Shown: piece after piece, positions 6,000-13,758 of the stretch
How the letters are laid out: each line of letters begins with the position of its first letter
How positions within the stretch are numbered: position 1 is the stretch's first letter
Assembly: GCF_013376455.1 (NCBI RefSeq)
Contig: NZ_CP045504.1
Location: 3,431,001 to 3,495,000 of the forward strand
Direction: 5' to 3'
Source: Desulfolutivibrio sulfodismutans DSM 3696
GTDB taxonomy: Bacteria > Desulfobacterota > Desulfovibrionia > Desulfovibrionales > Desulfovibrionaceae
Length of the DNA: 64,000 nucleotides
Translations under genes and position numbers: made by a program
Notes under the pieces: model-generated
Database searches by the model: none
What the model was told of the DNA's origin: nothing
Seen by the model: the letters and a program-made list of their open reading frames with translations, nothing else

Positions 6000-8177
6000 T
6001 TACTGCGCCCCGGCCGCCTGCCCCGGGACCATCTCCCGCAGCATGGCCTGGGCGGAAAATTCCGATGTCTTGCGGTAGCTCTCCCACCACTTGCGGTCCT
6101 TTTGCGGCACGGCCGCGCCCGCCTGGATGGCCGCGTCAAGCTCACGCCACCGCGCGTACCGCTGGCGCGGCGATTCCGGCAGTTGATGCACCGTGGCCGC
6201 CTGCCGCATATCTTCGGCCAGCGCCGCCCGGGCCGTCCGTTCGGCATCAGTGGCGGGTCTGGGCGCGGGCGCGTCCGTGGCCCGGGCCGCCTGCCCGGCC
6301 TCGCGCAGCATGGGGGTTTCGTGGGGGAGCGTGGGGGGCGGCAGGACGGACAGCTTGCCCGCCTTGGCCGCCGCGTCGTGCAGGATTTCCCGGGCAATGT
6401 CCTTGGTGGAGTGCTTTTTACTGGCGGCCCGCCGTTCCGCCGTCTTCTCGGCAATCGCCGCCTTCTGGGCCGCCTTGGCCGCCGCCGCGACTTCCTGGCG
6501 GGAGATGCCCGCCGTGGCGGGGTCCACCGCCCGGCACACGAATTCCATCTCGCCCGAGGCCGCCTCGGCGAACACGTACACGGCCCCCACGTCGGATTCG
6601 TCCAGCAGCACCCGCACCCGCTGCCCGATGATCGGCCCCAGGGCGGCATGGATGTGCCAGCGCCCGTCGATCTTGAGACCCTTTTTGCGCACCGTGCGCC
6701 AGGAATCCCCGTCCGCCGGGGCGGAGAGCAGCACGTCCAGGGCGCGTTCGTCCGGCCGGGAAACCGGCAGCCGCCAGTCCGCCACCACCTTCAAGGGAGA
6801 CTTGCCGCCCAGCCCCTCGTGGGGGTCGCGGGCATAGATGTCTTCCGCCCAACGGTCGCAAATGGCCTGGAAATCCTCCGGGCTCATGTTTACGGCAACG
6901 GATTCGCCAGATGTTCCAAGGCGTTGCGCGAACGACTTCCGGGCCTCGATGTCCTTGCGTCCGGCCACGTCGTGGCCGATGTACCCGTCCAGGAGTTCGA
7001 CCAGGTCATGGGAAAAAGTCTTGAAACTGCGCTCGATGTGCGGCTTGGCCTCGGGGGTGAACGGCGGGGCGATGCGTTGCGTGATCCCCAGGCCCAGCAG
7101 GGCGTCCGTGATGTGCCGGGACACGTAGTCCGAGCCGTTGTCCGTGACCAGTTCCTCCGGCACTCCCCAGGCCAGGATGGCCTTGCGCAGGCAGGCTGCC
7201 ACGGCCGTGGAGCTGGAACTGCGCGAGATGTGGTAAACCACCCGGCGCGAGTAAACGTCGATGATGGCCACCACGTTGTGCCGCTTCCCGTCGGACAACA
7301 TCACGTCGCCCTTGGTGGAGTCGATCTCCCACCGCTGATTGAGCCGCACAACGTCCGCCGAGGCCGATCCGAACGCGCACTGGTACGTGGAGCGCCACTT
7401 GTCTGGGTTGGAAATTTTAAGAAATGCCGAGCTATTGGCGCGCTTCCAGGTTTCCACAAACCGTTGCAGGGCGCGCAGGCTGGGAGCCTCGGCCTCGCCG
7501 AACCGGGAGATCAACCCGCGCCGGATGTGCTTGGATGAGGCGTGGGGATGGTCCGTGAGCATGGCGGTGATGAACTCGGCCACCTCCGGCCGCGCCGCCA
7601 GCCCCGAGCCGCGCCGGTGTCCGTAGTTGCCCGCAAGCCGGGCCAGCCCGCCGGTGGTGAGCGCCGTTTCCCAATTGCGGAGCGTCCCCGGGGAGACGCG
7701 GGGCACGTCCTCGCGCACGTCCAGGTCCACCGCGATCTGCCCCCGGCTGTACTGCGCCGCGAACACCGCCCGGGCCGTGGACGGGGCCAGTCCCGACGAG
7801 GCCAAAAACTGCTGATAGGCCGCCAGGATGGCCGCCTTGGCCGACGCCCGGCCCTTGGCCGTGTCGTTTAAGCACACATACCGGGCCAGCCCGGACTGCC
7901 GCGCCGCCGTGGCCGCCCGCGCGGCCAGGTTCTCGTCCAGGGAGAGCCGCAAGGCCTCCATTCGCCCGGCCGTGGCCGCCTCCGACGCGGCCACCCCGGC
8001 CAGCGCCACCCGCACGTCCGAGGGCAGGCTGTCCAGGCGGTACAGGCGCTTTTTCCCGCCACGGCCAGGGGATGGAATTTCCTCGTACTGCCAGGATTCC
8101 TTTTTCGCCCTGGTCTCCGCAGCCTGCCGCGATATTTGCAGCGCCTGCGCGATGTTTTTTGCCGTGACCTGGTCCAT
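6000..8177 (-). CDS. MuA-type DDE transposase
   Basis: It catalyses donor cleavage and strand transfer at the phage ends during integration and replicative transposition. The 725-residue product has an N-terminal Mu-type helix-turn-helix (about residues 1-55), further DNA-binding helices to about 250, and an rve/RNase H-like core with catalytic residues D286 (RWEIDSTKG), D346 (VTDNGSD) and E382 (PHIERSF). A mu-C-terminal beta-barrel follows at about 490-560, then an alanine-rich tail that should contact MuB. Length and order fit MuA (663 residues in Mu). The ATG at 8177 has only a weak ribosome site (AAGGGAACGAG). Confidence 0.95.
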   Translation of the reverse strand: MDQVTAKNIAQALQISRQAAETRAKKESWQYEEIPSPGRGGKKRLYRLDSLPSDVRVALAGVAASEAATAGRMEALRLSLDENLAARAATAARQSGLARYVCLNDTAKGRASAKAAILAAYQQFLASSGLAPSTARAVFAAQYSRGQIAVDLDVREDVPRVSPGTLRNWETALTTGGLARLAGNYGHRRGSGLAARPEVAEFITAMLTDHPHASSKHIRRGLISRFGEAEAPSLRALQRFVETWKRANSSAFLKISNPDKWRSTYQCAFGSASADVVRLNQRWEIDSTKGDVMLSDGKRHNVVAIIDVYSRRVVYHISRSSSSTAVAACLRKAILAWGVPEELVTDNGSDYVSRHITDALLGLGITQRIAPPFTPEAKPHIERSFKTFSHDLVELLDGYIGHDVAGRKDIEARKSFAQRLGTSGESVAVNMSPEDFQAICDRWAEDIYARDPHEGLGGKSPLKVVADWRLPVSRPDERALDVLLSAPADGDSWRTVRKKGLKIDGRWHIHAALGPIIGQRVRVLLDESDVGAVYVFAEAASGEMEFVCRAVDPATAGISRQEVAAAAKAAQKAAIAEKTAERRAASKKHSTKDIAREILHDAAAKAGKLSVLPPPTLPHETPMLREAGQAARATDAPAPRPATDAERTARAALAEDMRQAATVHQLPESPRQRYARWRELDAAIQAGAAVPQKDRKWWESYRKTSEFSAQAMLREMVPGQAAGAQ

Positions 8178-8278
8178 ATGTGCCGCTCGTTCCCTTGAAA
8201 GTTTCCCGTGCCCCCTGCTAGGAGGGGACTTGGCTATCGGAGTTGCTCAACCCCTGACCGCACAGGAGGCACGGAAAT

Positions 8279-8647
8279 ATGCTTTCAGCAGAATTCGTCA
8301 GAGATACTTTGTATAATTTCACTATGTATGCTTTTAGCGACTTCAACGCCGATACAAAGAGAACACCTTTTAAGCAAAAAGCGTGGAATTCAGTCTTGGA
8401 AATGCTTGAAACAGAATCATTCATAACCGCAGAAGAAGCCACCATGCTTCCAAAGAAAAAAAAGAAAGCGTTACATGACATCATAATTGCATACATTACT
8501 TTTCTTTCTCTTCCTGATTGGCCGCCATTTCCGCAGGATTTTCTTGACGGTTCTTCCGAAAGGAAACTAAATACTCCAATTCTTCGGTATATGAGGACGC
8601 ATTCTGACCAGATTTTAGACTATTACAGACAAGCTCACGGATATTAG
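8279..8647 (+). CDS. AT-rich cargo (moron) gene, unknown function
   Basis: A 122-residue protein is encoded against the direction of the early operon. Base composition drops sharply here compared with flanking phage genes, a sign of foreign origin. A GGAGG site lies 9 bases before the ATG. The protein is soluble and helical with a lysine run (PKKKKKALHD) in the middle and an aromatic C-terminus (DQILDYYRQAHGY). No known domain is recognised. Position and composition fit a lysogenic-conversion or superinfection-exclusion gene, which is inference. Confidence 0.6.
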   Translation: MLSAEFVRDTLYNFTMYAFSDFNADTKRTPFKQKAWNSVLEMLETESFITAEEATMLPKKKKKALHDIIIAYITFLSLPDWPPFPQDFLDGSSERKLNTPILRYMRTHSDQILDYYRQAHGY

Positions 8648-8699
8648 GAAGGCAAGGGAACTGTTGTCGTGCGGCCGCCCGGAAAGCATCCTCGTGCAT
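8496..8699 (-). CDS. possible small early gene running into the AT-rich cargo
   Basis: A 67-codon frame starts at an ATG coupled to the upstream gene (ATGA) with a strong AGGAGG site. Its first 15 or so residues (MHEDAFRAAARQQFP) are encoded in phage-like GC-rich DNA; the rest reads antisense through the 3' part of the AT-rich plus-strand gene. The original phage gene was probably truncated by insertion of the cargo, leaving a chimeric frame. Either strand could be expressed; homology would decide. Confidence 0.4.
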   Translation of the reverse strand: MHEDAFRAAARQQFPCLPNIRELVCNSLKSGQNASSYTEELEYLVSFRKNRQENPAEMAANQEEKEK

Positions 8700-8905
8700 C
8701 ACGCCGCCTCCTTCCTTTTTCCCAGGTACTCGACCGGACACCCGATCTGCTCCAGGTAGTTGCGCACCACATTCGCCCGTCTCGTCCCGGCCAGACAATG
8801 CGACACATAACTTCTGTCCACACCAGCGGCATGGGCCACGTCGATCATCGTGATCCCGCGCAGCACCAGCCACGCCTTGATCTTACGCCCCTGTATGGCC
8901 GCCAT
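8699..8905 (-). CDS. small helix-turn-helix protein, Ner/Cro-like
   Basis: This 68-residue protein has a single HTH (IKAWLVLRGITMIDVAHAAG then VDRSYVSHCLAG) of the Cro/CI type. In Mu-like phages the second or first leftward early gene is Ner, a small HTH repressor that shuts off early transcription; size and position fit that role. The ATG at 8905 is preceded by GAGAGG. It overlaps the end of the upstream gene by 23 bases. Confidence 0.65.
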   Translation of the reverse strand: MAAIQGRKIKAWLVLRGITMIDVAHAAGVDRSYVSHCLAGTRRANVVRNYLEQIGCPVEYLGKRKEAA

Positions 8906-9347
8906 TGATCCTCTCCAAAAGTTCGCGCTTTTTGCGGCCGCGCCGCCGTTCCTCGACCGCCAAACGCCCATACTCGTAGATCGCCGCACCCTCGGGCGTG
9001 AGCCCCAGCCACCCGGCGGGCAGCGCCGCCTGGAGGATGCCCGCGTCGCCCAGGATGAGCCCCAGGGCCGCTAGATAATCCAGCGGGATGCGCCGCTCGG
9101 CCGCTTTGGACTCGGCCGTCCAATTGTTGATGTGATGGATGCTGATGGCGTCGCCCGTCAGGCGGGAGAGTTCATTGGCGACGTATTCACGGGTAAGGCC
9201 GGAGCGGTCCAGGGCGGCCCGGAAAGCCTCCTGGACGGCGTCCCTGCGGCGCAGGCTCCCGGCCGGAAGCCCGGCCGTGGGAAGGCTGGTCAACGGCAGG
9301 GTCAATTGCACCATGCCCGCGTCCAGTTTTCGCACACATTTTGCCAT
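8883..9347 (-). CDS. first leftward early gene, phage regulatory protein
   Basis: This 154-residue protein contains a segment typical of early proteins from Mu-like phages: FRAALDRSGLTREYVANELSRLTGDAISIHHINNWTAES, which looks like a divergent HTH. The C-terminus is basic (RRRGRKKRELLERI), suggesting DNA binding. It is the promoter-proximal gene of the early operon, starting at ATG 9347 after a GGGGCGGG ribosome site, and faces the operator region shared with the repressor. Confidence 0.6.
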   Translation of the reverse strand: MAKCVRKLDAGMVQLTLPLTSLPTAGLPAGSLRRRDAVQEAFRAALDRSGLTREYVANELSRLTGDAISIHHINNWTAESKAAERRIPLDYLAALGLILGDAGILQAALPAGWLGLTPEGAAIYEYGRLAVEERRRGRKKRELLERINGGHTGA

Positions 9348-9362
9348 TGCCCGCCCCAGTAA

Positions 9363-9441
9363 ACCGGGTTAAAAACCGGTGAAGTCGTCACACCTGTGAC
9401 ACGCCAAGGGCAGGATTAACGTCTTTGACGTTTACAGTCAA
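9363..9441. promoter_or_regulatory. early operator/promoter region between repressor and early operon
   Basis: Three palindromes lie in the divergent gap: ACCGG-type at 9363-9380, a perfect GTCACACCTGTGAC at 9387-9400, and AACGTC-TTT-GACGTT at 9418-9432. A leftward -35 candidate TTGACT (complement of 9436-9441) with 17-base spacing to TAATCC (complement of 9413-9418) would place the third palindrome inside the promoter spacer. The repressor and the small HTH protein are the likely ligands, but which palindrome binds which is unknown. Confidence 0.55.
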
Positions 9442-9520
9442 CGTGTTTGGCGCTTGCAAATTCAAAATTGATGCTATTTTGATAAAAAACGTACAAAATA
9501 CCGGAATAGTTGGATTAAAA

Positions 9521-10288
9521 ATGCCTACTGAAAACGTCAAAAAAGTTGCAAATTCGGTTGCAAACACCCCGGATGAAAATGCAACCGATTTTGTCGGCGT
9601 TTACGGCCGCCTGAAAGATGCAACCGGTGCCAAGACTGACACGGATCTGGCGCACGCCCTCGGTCTGCGGCAATCCAGTGTTTCAAGTGCGAAGAGCAAA
9701 AAAGAGTTACCTCCCGCCTGGATATTTGAAATCGCAAAGCGGTTTAATGTTTCGAGTGATTGGATTCTCTTCGGAAGTGGAGAGATGAATCGTGATAGTG
9801 ATGTGACAAGTTTACAAAACCTTGGATCAGAAACACGCACATCACATAAAGAACCACTAGATGAACCAGGATTTACGTTAATCCCAAAAGTAAAAGCTAG
9901 GCTCAATGCAGGAACAGGAAGCCTGGAAACCAGCGCGGAAACCATTGGCCATTATGCGTTCAAGACACAATTCCTCAAACGGAAAGGAAACTCCACGAGA
10001 ATGGTCCTAATGGACATCCACGGCGACAGCATGGAACCTGTACTCGAAGATCAAGACACCGTGTTGATCGACGAAAGCCAAAACGAAATACTATCCGGCT
10101 GCATGTTCGCTGTCGGCGTCGATAACGAGGTCTTTGTCAAATACGTGGATCGTGAGCCAGGAATGCTGATTCTGCGCAGCCGTAACGAACGTTACAAGCC
10201 CATCGAAGTTCCCATGAGCGGCGACTTGGCCGACACCGTCCGCATCATCGGCCGCGTGGTCTGGTCCTGCCGGGAGTACGGCGGCTAA
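9521..10288 (+). CDS. LexA/CI-type prophage repressor with S24 peptidase domain
   Basis: This 255-residue protein maintains lysogeny. The N-terminal part (about residues 22-85) is an HTH (TDTDLAHALGLRQSSVSSAK). The C-terminal part is a peptidase S24 fold with nucleophile S170 (HGDSMEP) and lysine K207 (VFVKYVD). The Ala-Gly pair at 130-131 (RLNAGTGS) is a plausible RecA-stimulated self-cleavage site, so induction by DNA damage is expected; classical Mu c lacks this domain. I chose ATG 9521, where family similarity begins; an upstream in-frame TTG start is unlikely. Composition is more AT-rich than the host. Confidence 0.88.
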   Translation: MPTENVKKVANSVANTPDENATDFVGVYGRLKDATGAKTDTDLAHALGLRQSSVSSAKSKKELPPAWIFEIAKRFNVSSDWILFGSGEMNRDSDVTSLQNLGSETRTSHKEPLDEPGFTLIPKVKARLNAGTGSLETSAETIGHYAFKTQFLKRKGNSTRMVLMDIHGDSMEPVLEDQDTVLIDESQNEILSGCMFAVGVDNEVFVKYVDREPGMLILRSRNERYKPIEVPMSGDLADTVRIIGRVVWSCREYGG

Positions 10289-10410
10289 CCGTCAAAACTA
10301 TCCGTCGCAACCGCGCCAAAAATTCAAAACTAAACGTCGTCGGCGTCTTCACGCGCCAGTCCATCGCGCCCCCGGCCCTTCACCCCGAAACCCGCACCAT
10401 TAGCCGGTTT

Positions 10411-10460
10411 TCGTCCCGCTATGTCCCGCTTCCTCCCGGCATATCCCGGTTTCCCCGCTA
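10411..10460. repeat. five phased 10-bp repeats near the prophage left end
   Basis: Five consecutive decamers (starting at 10411, 10421, 10431, 10441 and 10451) share the core TCCCG, with C(G/C)T/C after it; the fifth has CCCCG. Exact 10-bp spacing places all cores on one DNA face. The location between repressor and host DNA is where transposase end-binding sites are expected, so these may bind MuA-type transposase or a bending protein. Confidence 0.6.
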
Positions 10461-10586
10461 GTCAAATCTATGTGTCACGGCACACCAGGAGTTGTTCGAA
10501 AGTGATGCGTGTTCAAACGTGCAGCGCAGTTGTCCCGTGTGGCAGGTCTTCGGGCCGTCCCTGCGTTTGCGGGGAGGGGCGCGGCG

Positions 10587-11240
10587 TCAAGCCGGAGAAC
10601 CCCCGGCCAGGCGGCGGCCCAGATCCTGCGCCCTGGCGCAATCCTGGGGGAAGGCCTCCTCGCGGCGTTTGCGCTTGGCCGTCTCATCCCAGACCGTGCA
10701 CAGGTACTTGGAATAGTCCGGAAACTGGTAGGTGTCTTGGCACAGCAACACCTCGCAGGCGCCGAAGGTCCGGGCCATGGGTTCGCGCAGGCGCTTCACG
10801 ATCCGGTCGTAGCCGCGTTCGGCAAAGATCGTTTCCGGCACGTTCATGGTGTAGATCAGGGCCGTGGGGATCTTTTTCGGAAAAATCGAGGGATAGCCCG
10901 GGGTGTAGGACAGGTAGGGAAAAAGCAGGCGCTCGATGAGGCAGCGCGTCATGCCGGACTCGGCGCCGAAATAGATCGGCGTGCCCAGGATCAGGGCGTC
11001 GGCCTGCGCCGCCTCCTCCAGAATCGGGGTCAGCCCGTCCTTGACTGCGCAGCGGCCGTAGCTTTTGCCGCCGATTTTCTTACACTCGAAACAACTGATG
11101 CAGCCCGTATAGTCCAGATCATAGAGATGGACGATCCGCGCCTGCGAGCCAGCCTGCCGCGCCCCGTCCAGGGCGTGTCCGAGCAGGGTGGCGGTGTTGC
11201 CCTTTTTTCGGGGACTGCCGTTTATGGCCAGGATATGCAT
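10587..11240 (-). CDS. flavodoxin-fold NAD(P)H-dependent FMN reductase family protein
   Basis: The 217-residue product begins MHILAINGSPRKKGNTATLL, the FMN phosphate-binding loop (GSPRKKGNT) of the NADPH-dependent FMN reductase/iron-sulfur flavoprotein family. A cysteine-rich segment follows (GCISCFECKK, then RCAVKD), and a TPIYFGAESG loop contacts the flavin ring. It probably transfers electrons from NAD(P)H or an Fe-S centre; the substrate is unknown. The start at 11240 has AGGAGC 4 bases upstream. It is the first chromosomal gene beyond the prophage left end and appears intact. Confidence 0.8.
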   Translation of the reverse strand: MHILAINGSPRKKGNTATLLGHALDGARQAGSQARIVHLYDLDYTGCISCFECKKIGGKSYGRCAVKDGLTPILEEAAQADALILGTPIYFGAESGMTRCLIERLLFPYLSYTPGYPSIFPKKIPTALIYTMNVPETIFAERGYDRIVKRLREPMARTFGACEVLLCQDTYQFPDYSKYLCTVWDETAKRKRREEAFPQDCARAQDLGRRLAGGSPA

Positions 11241-11409
11241 GGGGGCTCCTTTCTTTCCTCCCCCATACGACTCCCCGCCGGGCCGCGCAATCAGGCACAA
11301 AAAAGGAACTGAGTCCCCAGGGAGGAACCCGGCCTCCGGCGGCGGGGCCGGTTTTCATGTCCTGCAGGATCAGGGGACGCGCCTTGCGGTTCATCTCGCC
11401 CCCGCCGGA

Positions 11410-13293
11410 TCAGCCGTCGTCTTCGGCAAGCACCACGATGCGGTCGCCAGGGGCGAAGGTGATGGTGTCCCGGACGCCGGGGTTGAGCCGCACGCCGTAA
11501 TTGGCCCCGGCATCCGAGGCCGTGGCGATGCTCCTCCAGCCGAGGGCCGATTCACCGCGCCGCAGGGCGGCCTGGATCACGGTGGCGAAGTTCACGGGGC
11601 AGCCTTCCCGCACATAGGACGAGGCCGGTTTGAGATACAGTTCCGAGCCCTCGGCCCGAAACAGCTCCCCAAACACCCGGAGCAGCTCGGGATTTTCGCT
11701 GACCTGGGCCAGCATCATGCTCAGGAGCCGGTCGCTGACGATGAAGTCGTCGGCCCGGGCCGCCTGGGCCAGGGCATGGTTGCGGTCGTCGAGGATCTGG
11801 GTGGTGATGGGAAAGTGGCGTCCCAGCCGATCGGCGATGGCCCGCAGATGCAGCAGGATGGCCAGGGTCCGGGCGTCGGCGCTTTGCAGGGGCAGGCTGG
11901 GATCGCTGAAGACCATGACATGGTCGAAATCCTGGGGCGACAGGCTTTGCAGGACATCCGGGTCCGAAACCTCGCCGATCCTGGACTCCACGCGCATGGC
12001 CCGCAGGTTTCCCGGGATGGGGGCGTTGGACGCGAACGCCGGGGCCACGATGAGCGCGTCGGAGCCGGGGGCGGCATATTCGTCGGTGCTGGCGAGAAAC
12101 AAGGGCCCAAGCTGGTTCCAGCCGAGGATGAGCAGGCGCTCCGGCGCGGCCGCGCTGGCTGGAACGTCCGCCAGAACCGAGGCGTCGACGGCAGGGGCGT
12201 CGTCACTCAGGGCGATCATGCTGTCATCCTGGGCCAGACAGATCAGGGCGTCCCCAGGACCGAAAACCGTATCCGCAGGCGGGTTGATGAGCACCTCGCC
12301 GGCCGCCGTGCGCAGGCCCATGGCCGAGCCGTGCCCCATGCTCAGGGCGATGCGGCCATAGGTCTTGCCAGTCAGGCGTTGATCCGCATGCATGTAGATT
12401 TCGTCGCCGGAAAAATCCAAAAGATCGGTGAGAATGGCCGAGAGCCCCGGTTGGCGGCAGGTCTGGGCCATGATCCGGGCCACGATGCCGCCGGCCGGGA
12501 TGAAGACGGCCCGGCCCGCCCCGGCGATGGTCGCGGCGGAGAGGCTGTTGTCGCTGCGCAGCACGGCGGCGATGCCGGGGCCCCCCTCGACGCCGTCCAG
12601 ACGGCGCGACAGGGCGAGCACGGTCTTGAGCACCACCGCGTCAGGATCGTCGGGGTCGGCGGTGATGATCAGGATGGACTTGGCCGCGCCGGGATTGACG
12701 ATGGCCAGGTCATCGACGTCCGTGGGGTCGCCCGTGCGGCAGACGAGGCGTCCCCCCTTGGGCAGCGAGATCTTGTCGCGCAGTTCGTCCTGCATCTCGA
12801 CCTTGTCTCTCTGGGCCATGATAGCGATGCAAAAGGATCCTTGGCTCTCATTGGCCAGGGAAAGCTCCGAGACCAGGGCGAAGATGTGCGGGGACCAGCC
12901 CAAAATGACGCTGTGGCCCGTCTCGGCCACCAATGAGCGGCCTTTGCGCAGTTCCTCCAGCCTGGCCTCCAGCCCCGTGGTCAGCACGCCGATGAGGCTG
13001 CTGAAGATGAACACGCCGCCAGCCGTCACCAAAAGCATCAGCACCAGGTAGCTCCAGTCTCCGCTGTCCCCGGCCAGGGTTCCGGCGTCCATGAGGCGCA
13101 TGAGGTTTCCCCACATGAGCAGCGGCAGCGGTTGGGGCTCCGGGGCGAGATCCAGGAAGACGACAAGGGTGGAGGCGATCAGAATGATGATTGCCGACAT
13201 GGTGAAAAGGCCAAGGATGAGGGCCCCTGACCCGCGCGACATGAACGAATCGAATTTATACCTGAGTGTATCCGTCATGCGTATCCTGTTCAT
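11410..13293 (-). CDS. CASTOR/POLLUX-type ion channel protein with RCK-like domains
   Basis: This 627-residue membrane protein has TM segments at about residues 22-45 and 80-105 (ALILGLFTMSAIIILIAS; YLVLMLLVTAGGVFIFSSLIG). The diagnostic GHSVILGWSPHIFALVSELSLANES stretch of the CASTOR/POLLUX family follows, with two regulatory Rossmann/RCK-like regions. Plant relatives are nuclear-envelope calcium or potassium channels; bacterial members are thought to be cation channels. I chose ATG 13293 with AGGAGC upstream. It stands alone, with 169 bases to the flavoprotein gene downstream. Confidence 0.82.
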   Translation of the reverse strand: MNRIRMTDTLRYKFDSFMSRGSGALILGLFTMSAIIILIASTLVVFLDLAPEPQPLPLLMWGNLMRLMDAGTLAGDSGDWSYLVLMLLVTAGGVFIFSSLIGVLTTGLEARLEELRKGRSLVAETGHSVILGWSPHIFALVSELSLANESQGSFCIAIMAQRDKVEMQDELRDKISLPKGGRLVCRTGDPTDVDDLAIVNPGAAKSILIITADPDDPDAVVLKTVLALSRRLDGVEGGPGIAAVLRSDNSLSAATIAGAGRAVFIPAGGIVARIMAQTCRQPGLSAILTDLLDFSGDEIYMHADQRLTGKTYGRIALSMGHGSAMGLRTAAGEVLINPPADTVFGPGDALICLAQDDSMIALSDDAPAVDASVLADVPASAAAPERLLILGWNQLGPLFLASTDEYAAPGSDALIVAPAFASNAPIPGNLRAMRVESRIGEVSDPDVLQSLSPQDFDHVMVFSDPSLPLQSADARTLAILLHLRAIADRLGRHFPITTQILDDRNHALAQAARADDFIVSDRLLSMMLAQVSENPELLRVFGELFRAEGSELYLKPASSYVREGCPVNFATVIQAALRRGESALGWRSIATASDAGANYGVRLNPGVRDTITFAPGDRIVVLAEDDG

Positions 13294-13693
13294 GTTCGCT
13301 CCTTTTCCGGGTGGCTGCCTATGTTTGTCCATCATTGCATTGGGGAATGCGAAAAGAGCCCCACGGCCATTTCACTGCACGACATTGCAAAAATGACGTA
13401 GAAGTGGCATAAAACCGAACATTTGTGCATACATGAGTGAGGCAAGACATGAGAACGCGTGATACTTTGCGGCCGACGCGGCGATGGCCCGGGAGGGGTG
13501 GTTGCTGGGAGAAGAAAGGGCCACGGTATGCGTGATCATCGTTCCCTTGATATCATGGAATATGCAGGAATGTCATGAAGTTTATCAGGCATATCCGGAA
13601 GGTGCGAACCCGTTTTACACGTCTTGAAAACAGAGGGAATGGCACGGAAAAATCGGGCATGGCCCGTGGCCGACGACGAACTGATCGGAAGCG
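13294..13693. other. intergenic region without a convincing gene
   Basis: About 400 bases between the channel gene and the chemoreceptor terminator. It is less GC-rich than its surroundings and should contain the channel promoter reading leftward. Short frames here have no ribosome site and no protein-like sequence. No tRNA arms or riboswitch pattern were seen. Confidence 0.5.
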
Positions 13694-13732
13694 AAAACGG
13701 CCCACTCCCACAACCGGGGAGACGGGCCGTTC
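13693..13732 (-). terminator. intrinsic terminator of the chemoreceptor gene
   Basis: On the minus strand AACGGCCC and GGGCCGTT pair, with an inner CTCCC/GGGAG stem, and the stem ends in TTTT. It lies 26 bases after the chemoreceptor stop and is a good rho-independent terminator. Confidence 0.75.
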
Positions 13733-13758
13733 TCCTTGCCGCCGTGCCGCCTGGGCGG

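Larger units (their letters stand above)
1..10560. mobile_element. Mu-like transposable prophage, left (early) part
   Basis: The order repressor (rightward), then leftward small regulators, MuA-type transposase, MuB-type ATPase, Gam, GemA and a Mor-type activator is the standard left arm of Mu-like phages, drawn here on the minus strand. The late and structural genes would lie beyond base 1. The left end lies between the repressor stop (10288) and the chromosomal flavoprotein gene ending at 10587. I could not fix the terminal dinucleotide because the other end and the target duplication are outside the window; 10560 is a nominal limit. Confidence 0.9.

Noticed and set aside
8218-8496. Minus-strand 92-codon frame in the AT-rich cargo
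   Set aside because: Complement of the plus-strand gene; the phenylalanine run mirrors a lysine run, and there is no ribosome site.
10461-10560. Exact left attachment end of the prophage
   Set aside because: Several CA dinucleotides (for example 10527-10528) could be the end, but without the right end and target duplication the choice is arbitrary.
11188-12936. Long plus-strand frame antisense to the channel gene
   Set aside because: It mirrors the real gene and arises from strong third-position GC bias; no recognisable domain or ribosome site.
13600-13630. tRNA T-arm-like sequence GGTGCGAACCC
   Set aside because: No acceptor, D or anticodon arms can be formed around it.
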